A stretch of DNA of 64,000 nt from Blastomussa wellsi (taxonomy: Eukaryota; Cnidaria; Anthozoa; Scleractinia; Plerogyridae): the NCBI GenBank assembly GCA_947652115.1, contig OX393569.1:14285816-14349815 (forward strand). Direction: 5' to 3'. A program made the translations under genes and the position numbers. Positions 47,726 to 57,327 of this stretch are shown in pieces. Positions within the stretch are counted from its first letter, which is position 1, and every line of letters starts with the position of its first letter. The notes beneath the pieces are model-generated. The model saw only the letters and a list, made by a program, of their open reading frames with translations, ran no database searches and was not told where the DNA came from.

Positions 47726-50700
47726 TCAGGCCTCATGCAAACATCGCATTAGAACAGCAGCTACTACAACTAACACAAAAAGTAACTTCAAGTAAACAGC
47801 AGCGCTACTGTTCCTCTTATCATCTTTCTGCTGCAAGACTCGTGTCTTTGTTGCATAAATCACATTTCCAGGGGCATCTTCAATGGCTTTCTTGGCTCCT
47901 GCCCAAGCTCCAGGTCCCATAATTCGGAATTGTGCCGGTGTACAAGGCCCAAAAAAACACTTTAGGGCTAAGGCCGGGTCACTGAAAAGAAGCTTCATAA
48001 GGTTTGGCTTGCAACCTATTTCATTGGCTAATTCATCACTGTAGGGAATATAGTCTACCTGTTGGGAGAAAAAATCAAATACCCAGTGAAACAGAGTGGA
48101 GAGAATAATTGGAAATTTTTTAACCTCCCACACTGATCTTTTTATAACTTTTTTACAATTGTGCAAGTGTAAGAAGAGAATGTCTGGGTTCATAGCTTTT
48201 TCAGGCCTAAAATTCAAGGGCTATTCAAGTACTTTCCAGGACCCTAATTTGAAATTTCAGGGACCCCTTTTTTGGCTCAATGCACATGCAAGAGAGTGAC
48301 GAGAGAGCACTGGGAACGAATATTTTACACATTCTGTTAGCAATTCAAGACATTTGTACTCTGATTACACAAACATTTAGTTCACTGGCTTTCAGTACTT
48401 TGAAACATAAAAGCATTGATGTTTTTCAATGTTAATTGTTCAATAAAAAGTCATGGACTTTCAAGGATCGAAAGCAATTTCAAGTACTTTCAAGGCCTTG
48501 AAATCAGACTTCTGAAATTCCAGGGTTTCCAAGAAGTGTATAAACCCTGGAAAGTTGTCTAGTACCACAAAATAATATGTAGGGGTCACTAACCATTTAA
48601 GAGAGTAAACAGTTAGCATTGGCTAGCAGCCCTTCATATATATGACCTCAGTTTATTCATCGCTGATTTTCATCTTAAAAAGTGCTTCAAAGAAAGTTCT
48701 TCTCAGCCTTTTGTATACCTGTCAACACTGTGGATCAATTTCTCACACTGCTAAAACCTTTGCGATATTACAGCCTCAACTGGCACAATTTCTAAAAACA
48801 TGTAAACTTGAAGCAACATAAGAAAAGAAACGTTCATCTAAGTGACGGCATTTCATCAGAATTCCTTGATTTTAAAAGGAAAAAGTGCTTGGGAAGACAT
48901 TTTGACAATGTTGTGTTGACAAAACACATCCTGGTCTGGGAGCTGGAAATCTTCAGACTGTCTTAGGAAGTGTTAGGAATGACCTTGGGAATCTTTGGAC
49001 GAAACCCTGATAACAATCTCATGCTTTTGACTCGGAAAAATTTGGCAGCTATACTTTTGATAGAGGATGATGAAATCACATGCAGGAATTCTGAAGGGTT
49101 ATGCACTGGACTGGTATTCTCACCTGTATGGTATGCCGTTTTGAGGAATAATATCTCTCTTGCATTGCTTTTCTTCTCTTTTTGATGTCGTCCATCATGA
49201 TGTTCTTTGGCGGAAGCGAGGACTTGCCACAAAACACTCGTGTTGCCCAGCGTGCTTGCAGCTCCGACAATGGAAAAATCGCACCAAGTGGTTGCACGCA
49301 ACCAAACACGGCAAGCGTTGGCTTAGCAAGGTTTGGGGGAAACACATATTTGTATAATTCCACCTTGTTGTCACTTACAGGAAGAATGGATTCATCTATA
49401 AACTTAAAGCCTATCTTGTACCCCGTGCAAAAGATCACTGCATCCAGGTTGTTCACCTCGGTACTGTCATCAAAGATAACTCCAGTTTTTGTAAAACTGG
49501 ATACATTAGGCTTAACAACAACACCTCCAACAATGATTCGGTGAGGGAGGTCATCATTAACCATTGGATGCTGACCTAAGATTGAATGTTGAGGACGCAA
49601 TGCAAATATTTCGTGATCAAATCTTTGGTTCACAGATTTGACAAAAAGGTAGCGGAGAAGTGAGCTTGGAATCAGTGATGCAAATCGCCTAATTGCTTGC
49701 TGGTCCATTGGTTCCCCACCTTTCCCCATTCGGGACAGGACCCATGCTCCTCGACGAGTGCTGAGGTAAACTTGGGATGCGTGGCGGCTGAGTTCCACAG
49801 CAATGTCACCTCCAGAGTTTCCAATACCTATAGACGACAAAAAAGGAAATTATACTTGCTGAAATTTTCAATAAATATTAATTGTCTTAGACTTTCCAAC
49901 TTGAACCTTGTGTTGGACAATTATTCACGGAGTAATGGCGCTTGTAATTTTGACATTTCCCCTGTGCTGTGTGCCTAGCTGATTTCAAAAATACTTCTCC
50001 AATTACACCCTGATTTGAACTCCACTACAGTAGTTCTATTGCCAATACTAATAATAATATAGGTGGGTTTTACTTTAGCAAAAATAATAATTATCTTAAT
50101 CTCCATGCATTGCGGGCCTATAATGCTACTTCAGCAAACAGCTAGATCTGCACGCATTGCAGACCTATAATGCTAAAAGGGTATTATCTATATGATGCTG
50201 GTTGATTTGTTTTCCATTCTTTTGGTTGCTTACGATTGATGTACTTAGCTAGCTCAGGGTCCAAAAATGCTTGTACAGGGGAAGAAAGAGGACTCAGGGC
50301 ACCTATATTAAAGTGACCAGTATATTTGGAAGTGATTTTAGATTTCGGTCACTTGAATGGTGGCCTCAAATGTTTGTTCCTAAGCCCTCTTTCCTTCTCT
50401 CTTCAGCCACCCCTCCTCTTCACACTTTCTCAATTTCATTTTTATCAGGTTTTTTCTAACTCACAAAATTCTCAAAAGAGATGCTATGGAAGATTCTGTT
50501 TTAAAACCAATCAAATTTCTTGCATAGGACACTCGCTACTCCATTTTCTGAACACTAGAAGTCCAGGTTCTCAGAACAAGCTGCAGGGCACAATATGTGA
50601 TAATCTTCTGTCCTTGTACCAGGCTTAAATTACATGTTCTGGCACCTCATGTTGTGTCCCGAACTAGTCGGTGATGGAAAGGATTCAGCAGGATTTAACC

Positions 50701-53700
50701 AAACAACAACGATGACTTTTATTCGGCCATGATGGCTCGTGCTCGACTATCCATCCCAGAAGGTCTGGGTCCTAATGTATTACAACACTGAGAGGGGATC
50801 TGGGTCTAAATACACTACATCCCTCCCCTTTTTAGACAAAAACAAACAGCACTATAGTAAACATAGTGTCAATGGAACATTAAAGGTAACAAACAATCTA
50901 ATCCTGCGAGAACTTAGTGTTCAACAGTGTTCCTGACATAATCGGTCTCAATAAACAAAAATAAACAGTCTCAATCAGTAAGAACTTAGTATTCAACAGT
51001 GTCCCTGACATTATCAGTCACAGTGTCTTTCAGAGTCAGGTATAGTAATCCTTGAGGTAACTTGGTGCCAAACTTTGTCTCTGTGACCTCCTGGGTGGAG
51101 CCTCGGGTTTGGCGGCTGCATGTTCATCAGGTGGAGTTTTGGTCTCGGCCATATTTGGTTCCTGCAACACACTCTGCTGTTGAACTGGTTCCTCCTGCGT
51201 CTGACTTGTTTCTGTCGGTGTTTCCTTCTGCCGGTTTGGAGTCCCATTGTTCTGTAGCAATTTCTTAACATGCGCAGTGTTGCGGGAGTATTGGGCTCCT
51301 TCTTGGGATTGCACAATCAAGCTGTTCCCGTGCTTGCTTACAACTGTGTAAGGGGTAGGGTCGAATCGAGTTGAGAGTTTGTCTTTCTTCTCTTGTTGTA
51401 CTAGTACCTGGTCTCCAGGAAGTACTTCTGAATATCTTGCACCCCTTTTTGCATCAGCATAAGACTTGCTCTTACTTTTCTGTTCATTGTCCTTGTCACG
51501 CACTCCTTGCTCTACATGTACATCACTCAGCTCTGGAAGTTTGGTGCGTATCTTGTGGCCAAAGAGCAGTTCAGCTGGGCTCACGCCAGTTGTTGGGTGG
51601 GGTAGGGCTCTGTAAGCTGCAAGGTAGATGTTAAGTTCTCTCTTCCAGTTCTTCTTCTCAGCATGCGCGATCTGGAGTCGTTTCAGAAGTGAGCTGTTTT
51701 GGCGCTCTACTTCGCCATTTGCCTGAGGCCATTTGGCTGTGACCTTGTGGTGTTTGATGCCTTCCTGTGACATGTACTCTGCAAATTCTGCTGATATAAA
51801 CTGCGGTCCGTTGTCGGATGTCAGGCTCTCTGGTAGGCCATGTCGTGCAAACATCTCTTCTAAGCTTGAGATGACCTTAGAGGCAACGGTAGACTTCAGG
51901 ATGTTCACCTCATAGTACCGGCTGTAATAATCCACAACAACCAGAATAGATTCACCAGTGGGGAGTGGCCCAAGCAAATCAACAGCCAAGTCTCTCCAGG
52001 GTCCAGTGGGTAAGGGTGTGGTCCTAATAGGTTCTGGGGGAGTGGGACGACTGACCAACTGACACCCATAGCAGGTTTTACAATGTTTCTCGGCATCTCT
52101 CTCCATGCCTGGCCACCATACTCTGCTACGAAGCTTTTGCTTAGTTCCAACAATGCCCAAGTGGCCTTCGTGGGCAATTGATAATACTCTGGGTCTAAGC
52201 TGCTTTGGGATGATGATTCTTGTCCCTCTGAGTATCAGCTTTCCAATAGTACACAGCTCACCACTGCATGGAAGGTACCGTTTGTAGACTAACTGATCCC
52301 ACGGCTTTGCATTGATACACTGCCTGACTGCTGAAAGTTCTTCATCATTGGCAGATGCTTCTTCTACTTCACGGGTTGTCATTGCACTGGGCGTTGCTGA
52401 TACTGCAACAAATCGTACGTATTCTTCGGCCTGTGATGAGCGTTTGCCCCCACTTCCCATGCTGCCCACTAGTCTCGAGAGTGGATCAGCAATGTTCTTT
52501 GGGCCTGGTTGGTACTTGACCTTAAACTTGTATGGCTGCATCCTAAGTACCCATCTCTCAATGCGTGCGCACGGTTTAGACCTCGGGCCGTAAATCACCT
52601 CGAGTGGTTTGTGGTCTGTTATGAGCTCAAATGGGATGCCATAGATGTAGGGGTGGAACTTTTCGCAAGCCCATATGAGTGCGAGCGCCTCCTTCTCTGT
52701 TTGCGAGTATCTTGTTTCGGTACTTGTCAGACTTCGGCTTGCATAGCTGATGATTCTTGGTCCATCCTTGTGCACTTGTGTCAAGACAGCTCCGAGCCCA
52801 ACGGGGCTCGCATCGGCGATTATTTGCGTTGGGGCATCTTTGTCGAAATACCCCAAAGTCTCTGCGCTTGATAGGCGCTTCTTCAATTCCTCGAATGCTT
52901 CTTTCTGTTCTTTTCCAAACACAAATGGCGTTCCCGACTTTGTCAGACGTCTCAGGGGTTCTGAGATGGTTGCTAGGTCTGGTATGAATCGGCCACAATA
53001 ATTCACCAGTCCCAGGAAGCTGCGTGTCTCCGACACGTTCTGAGGTTCTCTCGCGCTTGTGACGGCCTCAACCTTGTCTGCAGCACAGCTGATTCCGTTT
53101 GCCGACAGGACCATCCCGACAAATGTTAGTTCATCCATGCTGAACTGGCACTTTGCTGCATTGAGGGTCAATCCACGCTCTCCGAGCCTCTTGATCACCA
53201 GCTCCAGGCGTGCATTGTGTTCGGCGTGGTCTTTCCCATGCACTATTATGTCGTCTGAGATGTTCTCCTGCCCATCTATTCCGGCAAGTGTTGTCTGGAT
53301 CTCGTGTTGATATTGTTCAGAGGCTGAATTAACTCCAAACAACAGTCTCTTATATCTGAACAGTCCGCAGTGTGTCACAAATGTTGTGATTTCTCTCGAG
53401 TCAGGTGTCAGCTCTAGTTGGTGGTAGCCCCACCTCAAATCAAGCTTACTAAATACTTTGCTACCATTCAAGCTCTGCAGGATTTCATCAACCGTGGGGA
53501 TAGGGTGTCGCTCCCTCAGTATTGCCTCGTTCGCTCTACGCATGTCAATGCAGAGACGAATGTCTCCTTGTGACTTGGGGACGACAACCACAGGATTAAT
53601 CCATGGGGTAGGCCCAGTTGCTGGCTCTATTATGTCCAAATTAATTAATTCTTGGACCTTCTCTTCCACCTTTGATCTCAGACTGAAGGGAGTCCTCCGC

Positions 53701-56700
53701 ATCGGCTGTGCTACTGGCTTCACGTTCAGGGTGTCAAGCACTTTAGGGTCCAAAAATATAGGAATATAGGACTCAACAACCTGAAAATATAGGACAAAAC
53801 CCACCAAAACTGCAAAAATATAGGACTAATCTGACAGTCACTTTTAGGCCCAACGTAAGGTTCTTTAGTTTTAAGACAATTTAATATCATTATTTATATG
53901 TTGCCAATTAAAAGTCAATAAAAGAAAGACACTTTTTCGGTTTCAAAAATCTCTTTAGTTTTTTTTTTCTGGAACCATTACCTCATCTTACTGACAATAT
54001 GTTCTTCGGCTTGTGAGATCAATAACAAGGGCAATCTGACATCCCTTTCAGTTCAACAATGGTTGACAATATAAACTGGTTCGAGTTCAAAACTCAGTAC
54101 TGACACTTTTGTGAATGCAAGTAACAAGCAAGGAAATTTATATGCTACAAGGCCAAATAACACAACACAAGTCACTGTTCCCGATGAACTTTCAGATAAG
54201 CTGAAGCATTCGGAAATTCTTCTATAAACAAGGCCTTCACCACTGCAAAATAGATACAAGAACAAAGGGTCATCAATCTCAAGTGAGGTGACATAATGAT
54301 AAACAGCTATTGTTAGAATACAACACCAACATGGCAGCCAGAAAGACCCCCCACAGTCAACCCACAATCCATTGCAAGAGTGCAAACTGGGCAATTTGCT
54401 TTCTAAGCTGTTTCTAACAGATATTTGTGACAAAAAATCTCCTGGATTGTGGATTTTAAACGCCAATACAACTTTTACATTTCTTGAATATTCTTTTTTT
54501 TAAAAGAAGGCTTAAAATATAGGAAAATATAGGATTTACCTCAATTTATAGGAGTTTATAGGACAAGTCTGAAAAAATAGGACGCTTGACACCCTGCACG
54601 TTTGGATCTATGTGGAGTTGTACTGCTCGGTCTTTCAGCTTTCCGACGCCACTGAAGACTTCCGGGTATTTCTCTTGCAGGGCTTCACCAATGCTTTGCG
54701 AGCTTGTGTTTACCGCTGCAATGTCTATTCCGATCTTCAACACACCAAGGCTGATTGCAGTGTTCCTTCCTAGCAGTGGGTCTCCCTTGCCGTCGATCAC
54801 GCAGAACTCGGCATTAGCAGTGTTTCTCCCCGCAGAAACCTCACATGAAAATGTTCCCACTACATCCAAGGGGGTGTGGGACGCATACGCGTAGAGCTTC
54901 TTGTCTGAACGTGCCGATTTACACTTCACTTTATTTCTCTTCAGCCACTCCCACGTTTGCTTGTCAATGATGTTGGCACTCGCTCCAGAATCCACTATCA
55001 CACTAAGCTTACATCCTCCAATGACGACTTCAATTTTCTCTTGCCTTTTATCGCCTACCGCAAACGCATATTCCTGGTCATCGTCATCGTTTTGAGTATC
55101 AACCATGTTTGCGGAACCTCCCTAGGGACTCTTGCGGTACTTGGTTTTCCTTTTTCCTCCTTCACGTTTGTGCTTCGTCTTGCAACGCTCTTGGAAATGT
55201 CCTTCCAACCCACATTTGCGACAAGACTGACCTCTTGCTGGGCAGTTCGGGTCTTTTCCAAGATGCCCGGCTTTACCACATCGGTAGCAGGTGAGTTGTG
55301 AATTGTTTCCAGGACCTCTCTTTTTTTCCTCTATGCGGTTTACATTTGCTGGGTCTTCTTCCTTTACTTTCACTCCTTGTCCTTCCGTAGCCATCGCAGC
55401 AAGTTGTGTGTCGACCTTTTCGCAGTTTTCGGCTATTTCGAGCGCTTTGTCTAAGGTAAGACCTTGGCCTTCTTCCAGGAGTTTTCGCTTGATGTACGTA
55501 CTAGTGCACTTGCAAAGGATTTCATCGCGGATTTGATTGTCCGTGTCTGCTCCGTAGTCGCAATCTTTTGCTGCCCGCCTTAGTCTGGTTGAAAACTGTC
55601 GTACTGTTTCCCCAGGTGCTTGTGTTAGCTGTCTGAAGCAGTGCCTAGCGTACGTTGTGTCGACCTTTGGAACAAAGTATGCGTTTAGTGCATTCACAGC
55701 TTTCCTATAATCTTTCGCATCTCCTGTGTCCGGGAGTGTGAAGAAGATGTCCTGAACGTCCGTTCCGGCCAAATGGAGCAATAGTGCATGTCTTCTTTGC
55801 CTGTTGTTGGCATTTTCCTCATTCACGATGAGGCCTTTGCCGTCTGCAAACAGTTCGAAGGCAGTGAGCCAGCGTTTCCATCGTAGACCAAGCATATTTT
55901 GGTCGCCGTGACAGTCGAATGTTTTGATATGGTTTCTTTCGTTGTCGTCCATCCTCGTCGCCAATGTTGTGTCCCGAACTAGTCGGTGGTGGAAAGGATT
56001 CAGCAGGATTTAACCAAACAACAACGATGACTTTTATTCGGCCATGATGGCTCGTGCTCGACTATCCATCCCAGAAGGTCTGGGTCCTAATGTATTACAA
56101 CACTGAGAGGGGATCTGGGTCTAAATACACTACACCTCAGTCTGAAGCTGGGAGGGGGCATATAAAAGGCTGCTGATGATCATCAGAAAATTTGAATAAA
56201 ACTCTTAGGTCACTCAAGCTTTAGCTTCCCTTAAGGATACCATTTTCAGTATGGCCATGTTACCTTATAATGCATCCATCAACAGGGGCAGGTCTAGGGG
56301 GAGGGTGCAGGGGGTGTGCATCCCCCCCCCCCCAACTTGATATGACCTCCAACTTTCTATTATAACTAGTATTCTGCTTATGTCACCCAACAATTACGTC
56401 ATTCCTTAGTGGTGCACTCCCTCCTAAGAAAAATCCTGGATCCGCCCCTGATAAACAAGACTTTGATGGCTAAAAAATGGTAATAAAATAATTGAGACTG
56501 GGGGTGGGTAGAGTGGTGTGAGCCTCAGTTGGTCAGGGTGGGTACGGGGATGTGCATTCCAGGAACTGACCGATGTATGACAGCAAATACACAAACAGAA
56601 AGACCACAATACGTACCCACCACCAGGACATTTTTGTTTTCAAATGGTTTGAAGTCCTTGTAAGCGTGACTGTGGATCTTAAGCCCTGAAAACTCGTCCA

Positions 56701-57184
56701 TTCCAGGAAAGCTGGGCCACGAAGGCTCTGAGTGGTGACCGACACAAAGCATGACAGCATCGTACGCTTCTTTTTTCACCTCTTCGGGATTATCGCTGTT
56801 TTGATCTTGAAAGAGGAGTTCCCATTTTCCGCTCTCTTCGAAATCAGCTGCTTTCCTGAGGTCAACGACCTTGGTACAAAATCGAATACATTTGTACATA
56901 TCAAACGATTTCGCGTACAGATGAAGATATTTCATGATCCAGTCGTGACGCATAAAAGGTGGATATTCTTTGGGGATTGGGAAATCTGAATAGCACATCA
57001 TCTCCTTGCTGGTGTTGATCACAGTTGACTTGTAAACAGAGCTATGTCGTTCTTCCTCGGTGAAATTCCACAATCCTCCGATCGAGTCCTCCTGCTCGAA
57101 ACACACCGGCTGCAATCCTTCGTCTTTGCAGCATTTTATGCAAGTTAGACCACTAGCTCCTGCTCCGATTATTGCCACCCTCAT
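47726..57184 (-). CDS. Flavin-containing monooxygenase, copy 2 (534 aa, three exons)
   Basis: This is a paralogue of FMO1 with the same intron positions. Exons are 57184-56617 (568 nt, exactly as in FMO1), 49827-49124 and 48058-47726, joined in phase to 534 residues. Features in order: FAD-binding GAGASG, EQEDSIGGLWNF, FSGLKIHSHAYK as the FMO-identifying motif, NADPH-binding GIGNSGGD from residue 190 across the first junction, FCTGYKIGF near 320, and a C-terminal hydrophobic anchor AVYLKLLFVLVVVAAVLM. Intron 1 is 6.8 kb, mostly because of a gypsy retrotransposon (50650-56134) and a MITE (56284-56450). Intron 2 has a normal GT donor where FMO1 has GC. The promoter is shared head-to-head with sedoheptulokinase. 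The ORF is intact, so it is probably functional; substrate unknown. Confidence 0.95.
48180..48545. repeat. Interspersed repeat in FMO2 intron 2
   Basis: Phrases such as 'tttcaagtactttcaaggcc' and 'aaattcaagggctattcaag' recur with variants over about 365 bp. They echo the 'cttgaaaagtccttgaaaa' repeat at 690-850. No open frame is present. It is probably a dispersed repeat family. Confidence 0.6.
50650..50819 (-). repeat. 3' LTR of the gypsy element
   Basis: A 170-bp direct repeat of 55965-56134 with one visible mismatch (gatgg against ggtgg). It is immediately preceded, in element sense, by the polypurine tract. Confidence 0.97.
51036..53726 (-). CDS. pol: Gypsy pol: reverse transcriptase, RNase H, integrase
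   Basis: A single open frame of about 897 codons follows the nested insertion. Reverse transcriptase motifs include INPVVVVPKSQGDIRLC, SKLDLRWGYHQ and the catalytic SDDIIVHG box, in which the usual Tyr is replaced by Ile as in several animal gypsy families. RNase H shows IIADASPVGLGAVL and TDHKPL. Integrase follows with an HHCC zinc finger (HEGHLG through CKTCYGCQ) and the DDE core in the contexts AVDLLGPL, TSDNGPQF and PQANGEVERQ. A C-terminal tail ends LKDYYT. Homology ends abruptly on the 5' side at the 53727 insertion, which separates pol from protease. Confidence 0.95.
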   Translation of the reverse strand, partial: NVKPVAQPMRRTPFSLRSKVEEKVQELINLDIIEPATGPTPWINPVVVVPKSQGDIRLCIDMRRANEAILRERHPIPTVDEILQSLNGSKVFSKLDLRWGYHQLELTPDSREITTFVTHCGLFRYKRLLFGVNSASEQYQHEIQTTLAGIDGQENISDDIIVHGKDHAEHNARLELVIKRLGERGLTLNAAKCQFSMDELTFVGMVLSANGISCAADKVEAVTSAREPQNVSETRSFLGLVNYCGRFIPDLATISEPLRRLTKSGTPFVFGKEQKEAFEELKKRLSSAETLGYFDKDAPTQIIADASPVGLGAVLTQVHKDGPRIISYASRSLTSTETRYSQTEKEALALIWACEKFHPYIYGIPFELITDHKPLEVIYGPRSKPCARIERWVLRMQPYKFKVKYQPGPKNIADPLSRLVGSMGSGGKRSSQAEEYVRFVAVSATPSAMTTREVEEASANDEELSAVRQCINAKPWDQLVYKRYLPCSGELCTIGKLILRGTRIIIPKQLRPRVLSIAHEGHLGIVGTKQKLRSRVWWPGMERDAEKHCKTCYGCQLVSRPTPPEPIRTTPLPTGPWRDLAVDLLGPLPTGESILVVVDYYSRYYEVNILKSTVASKVISSLEEMFARHGLPESLTSDNGPQFISAEFAEYMSQEGIKHHKVTAKWPQANGEVERQNSSLLKRLQIAHAEKKNWKRELNIYLAAYRALPHPTTGVSPAELLFGHKIRTKLPELSDVHVEQGVRDKDNEQKSKSKSYADAKRGARYSEVLPGDQVLVQQEKKDKLSTRFDPTPYTVVSKHGNSLIVQSQEGAQYSRNTAHVKKLLQNNGTPNRQKETPTETSQTQEEPVQQQSVLQEPNMAETKTPPDEHAAAKPEAPPRRSQRQSLAPSYLKDYYT
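53727..54596. mobile_element. Non-autonomous DNA element nested in gypsy pol (870 bp, 6-bp TSD)
   Basis: Terminal inverted repeats CAGGGTGTCAAGC are perfect over 13 bp and flanked by CACGTT on both sides (53721-53726 and 54597-54602). Removing the insert and one duplication makes the protease and pol frames contiguous, proving a late insertion. Subterminal 'aaaatataggac' motifs are repeated several times at both ends. No transposase is present. The 6-bp duplication excludes a standard hAT (8 bp); the superfamily is unassigned. Confidence 0.9.
54590..55106 (-). CDS. Gypsy aspartic protease region
   Basis: The frame contains the retropepsin-type active site IVDSGASANII and later the GRNTAISLGVLKIGI segment. 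It begins with an acidic leader (DTQNDDDDQEYAF), close to the gag stop. It runs into the nested DNA element at 54596 and ends at a stop inside that insert, so it is cut off from the reverse transcriptase. Confidence 0.9.
55122..55952 (-). CDS. gag: Gypsy gag-like protein with two zinc knuckles (276 aa)
   Basis: It starts at the ATG in the segment just inside the 5' LTR (MDDNERNHIKTFD). The middle has the helical retrotransposon gag region (YARHCFRQLTQAPGETVRQF). Two CCHC knuckles follow near the C terminus: CYRCGKAGHLGKDPNC and CRKCGLEGHFQERC. The frame is open and ends 16 bp before the first ATG of the protease frame. Confidence 0.93.
   Translation of the reverse strand: MDDNERNHIKTFDCHGDQNMLGLRWKRWLTAFELFADGKGLIVNEENANNRQRRHALLLHLAGTDVQDIFFTLPDTGDAKDYRKAVNALNAYFVPKVDTTYARHCFRQLTQAPGETVRQFSTRLRRAAKDCDYGADTDNQIRDEILCKCTSTYIKRKLLEEGQGLTLDKALEIAENCEKVDTQLAAMATEGQGVKVKEEDPANVNRIEEKKRGPGNNSQLTCYRCGKAGHLGKDPNCPARGQSCRKCGLEGHFQERCKTKHKREGGKRKTKYRKSP
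55965..56134 (-). repeat. 5' LTR of the gypsy element
   Basis: A 170-bp direct repeat of 50650-50819, adjacent to the primer-binding-like sequence and followed on its outer side by the CCTCA target duplication. Confidence 0.97.
56284..56450. mobile_element. CAGGGGCGG-ended MITE, copy 2
   Basis: It begins CAGGGGCAGGTCTAGGGG and ends TCCTGGATCCGCCCCTG. It shares internal 'ataactagtattctgctta' and 'attccttagtggtgcactcc' with copy 3 and contains a C13 run. It lies in FMO2 intron 1, outside the gypsy element. No clear target duplication. Confidence 0.88.
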
Positions 57185-57327
57185 CTTGGAGAAAAGAGAT
57201 CAAAGAAACCGGGAAAAAGTAATCTGAGACCTCACTATAAAACAACTCATGTAGGCACTCATGTAAAAGGCACCAAGAGTCGTACGTCACGCAACACGTC
57301 AAGTGTGTTACGTTTATAAAAGAAAAG
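57185..57327. promoter_or_regulatory. Bidirectional promoter between FMO2 and sedoheptulokinase
   Basis: Only 143 bp separate the two divergent start codons. No TATA box is obvious in the expected position, and a 'tacgtcacgcaacacgtc' stretch near 57281-57299 contains a CRE-like TACGTCA and an E-box-like CACGT. Function is inferred from position alone; the 5' UTRs must be very short or overlap. Confidence 0.55.

Larger units (their letters stand above)
50650..56134 (-). mobile_element. Complete Ty3/gypsy LTR retrotransposon in FMO2 intron 1
   Basis: Two 170-bp LTRs (50650-50819 and 55965-56134) differ by a single base that I can see and are flanked by the 5-bp duplication CCTCA (50645-50649 and 56135-56139). 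In element orientation (minus) each LTR begins TG and ends CA. A TGGCGACGAGG primer-binding-like sequence follows the 5' LTR, and a purine tract (AAAAAGGGGAGGGA) precedes the 3' LTR. The internal region encodes gag, protease and pol. An 870-bp DNA element interrupts pol. LTR identity and open frames point to recent insertion. Confidence 0.97.
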
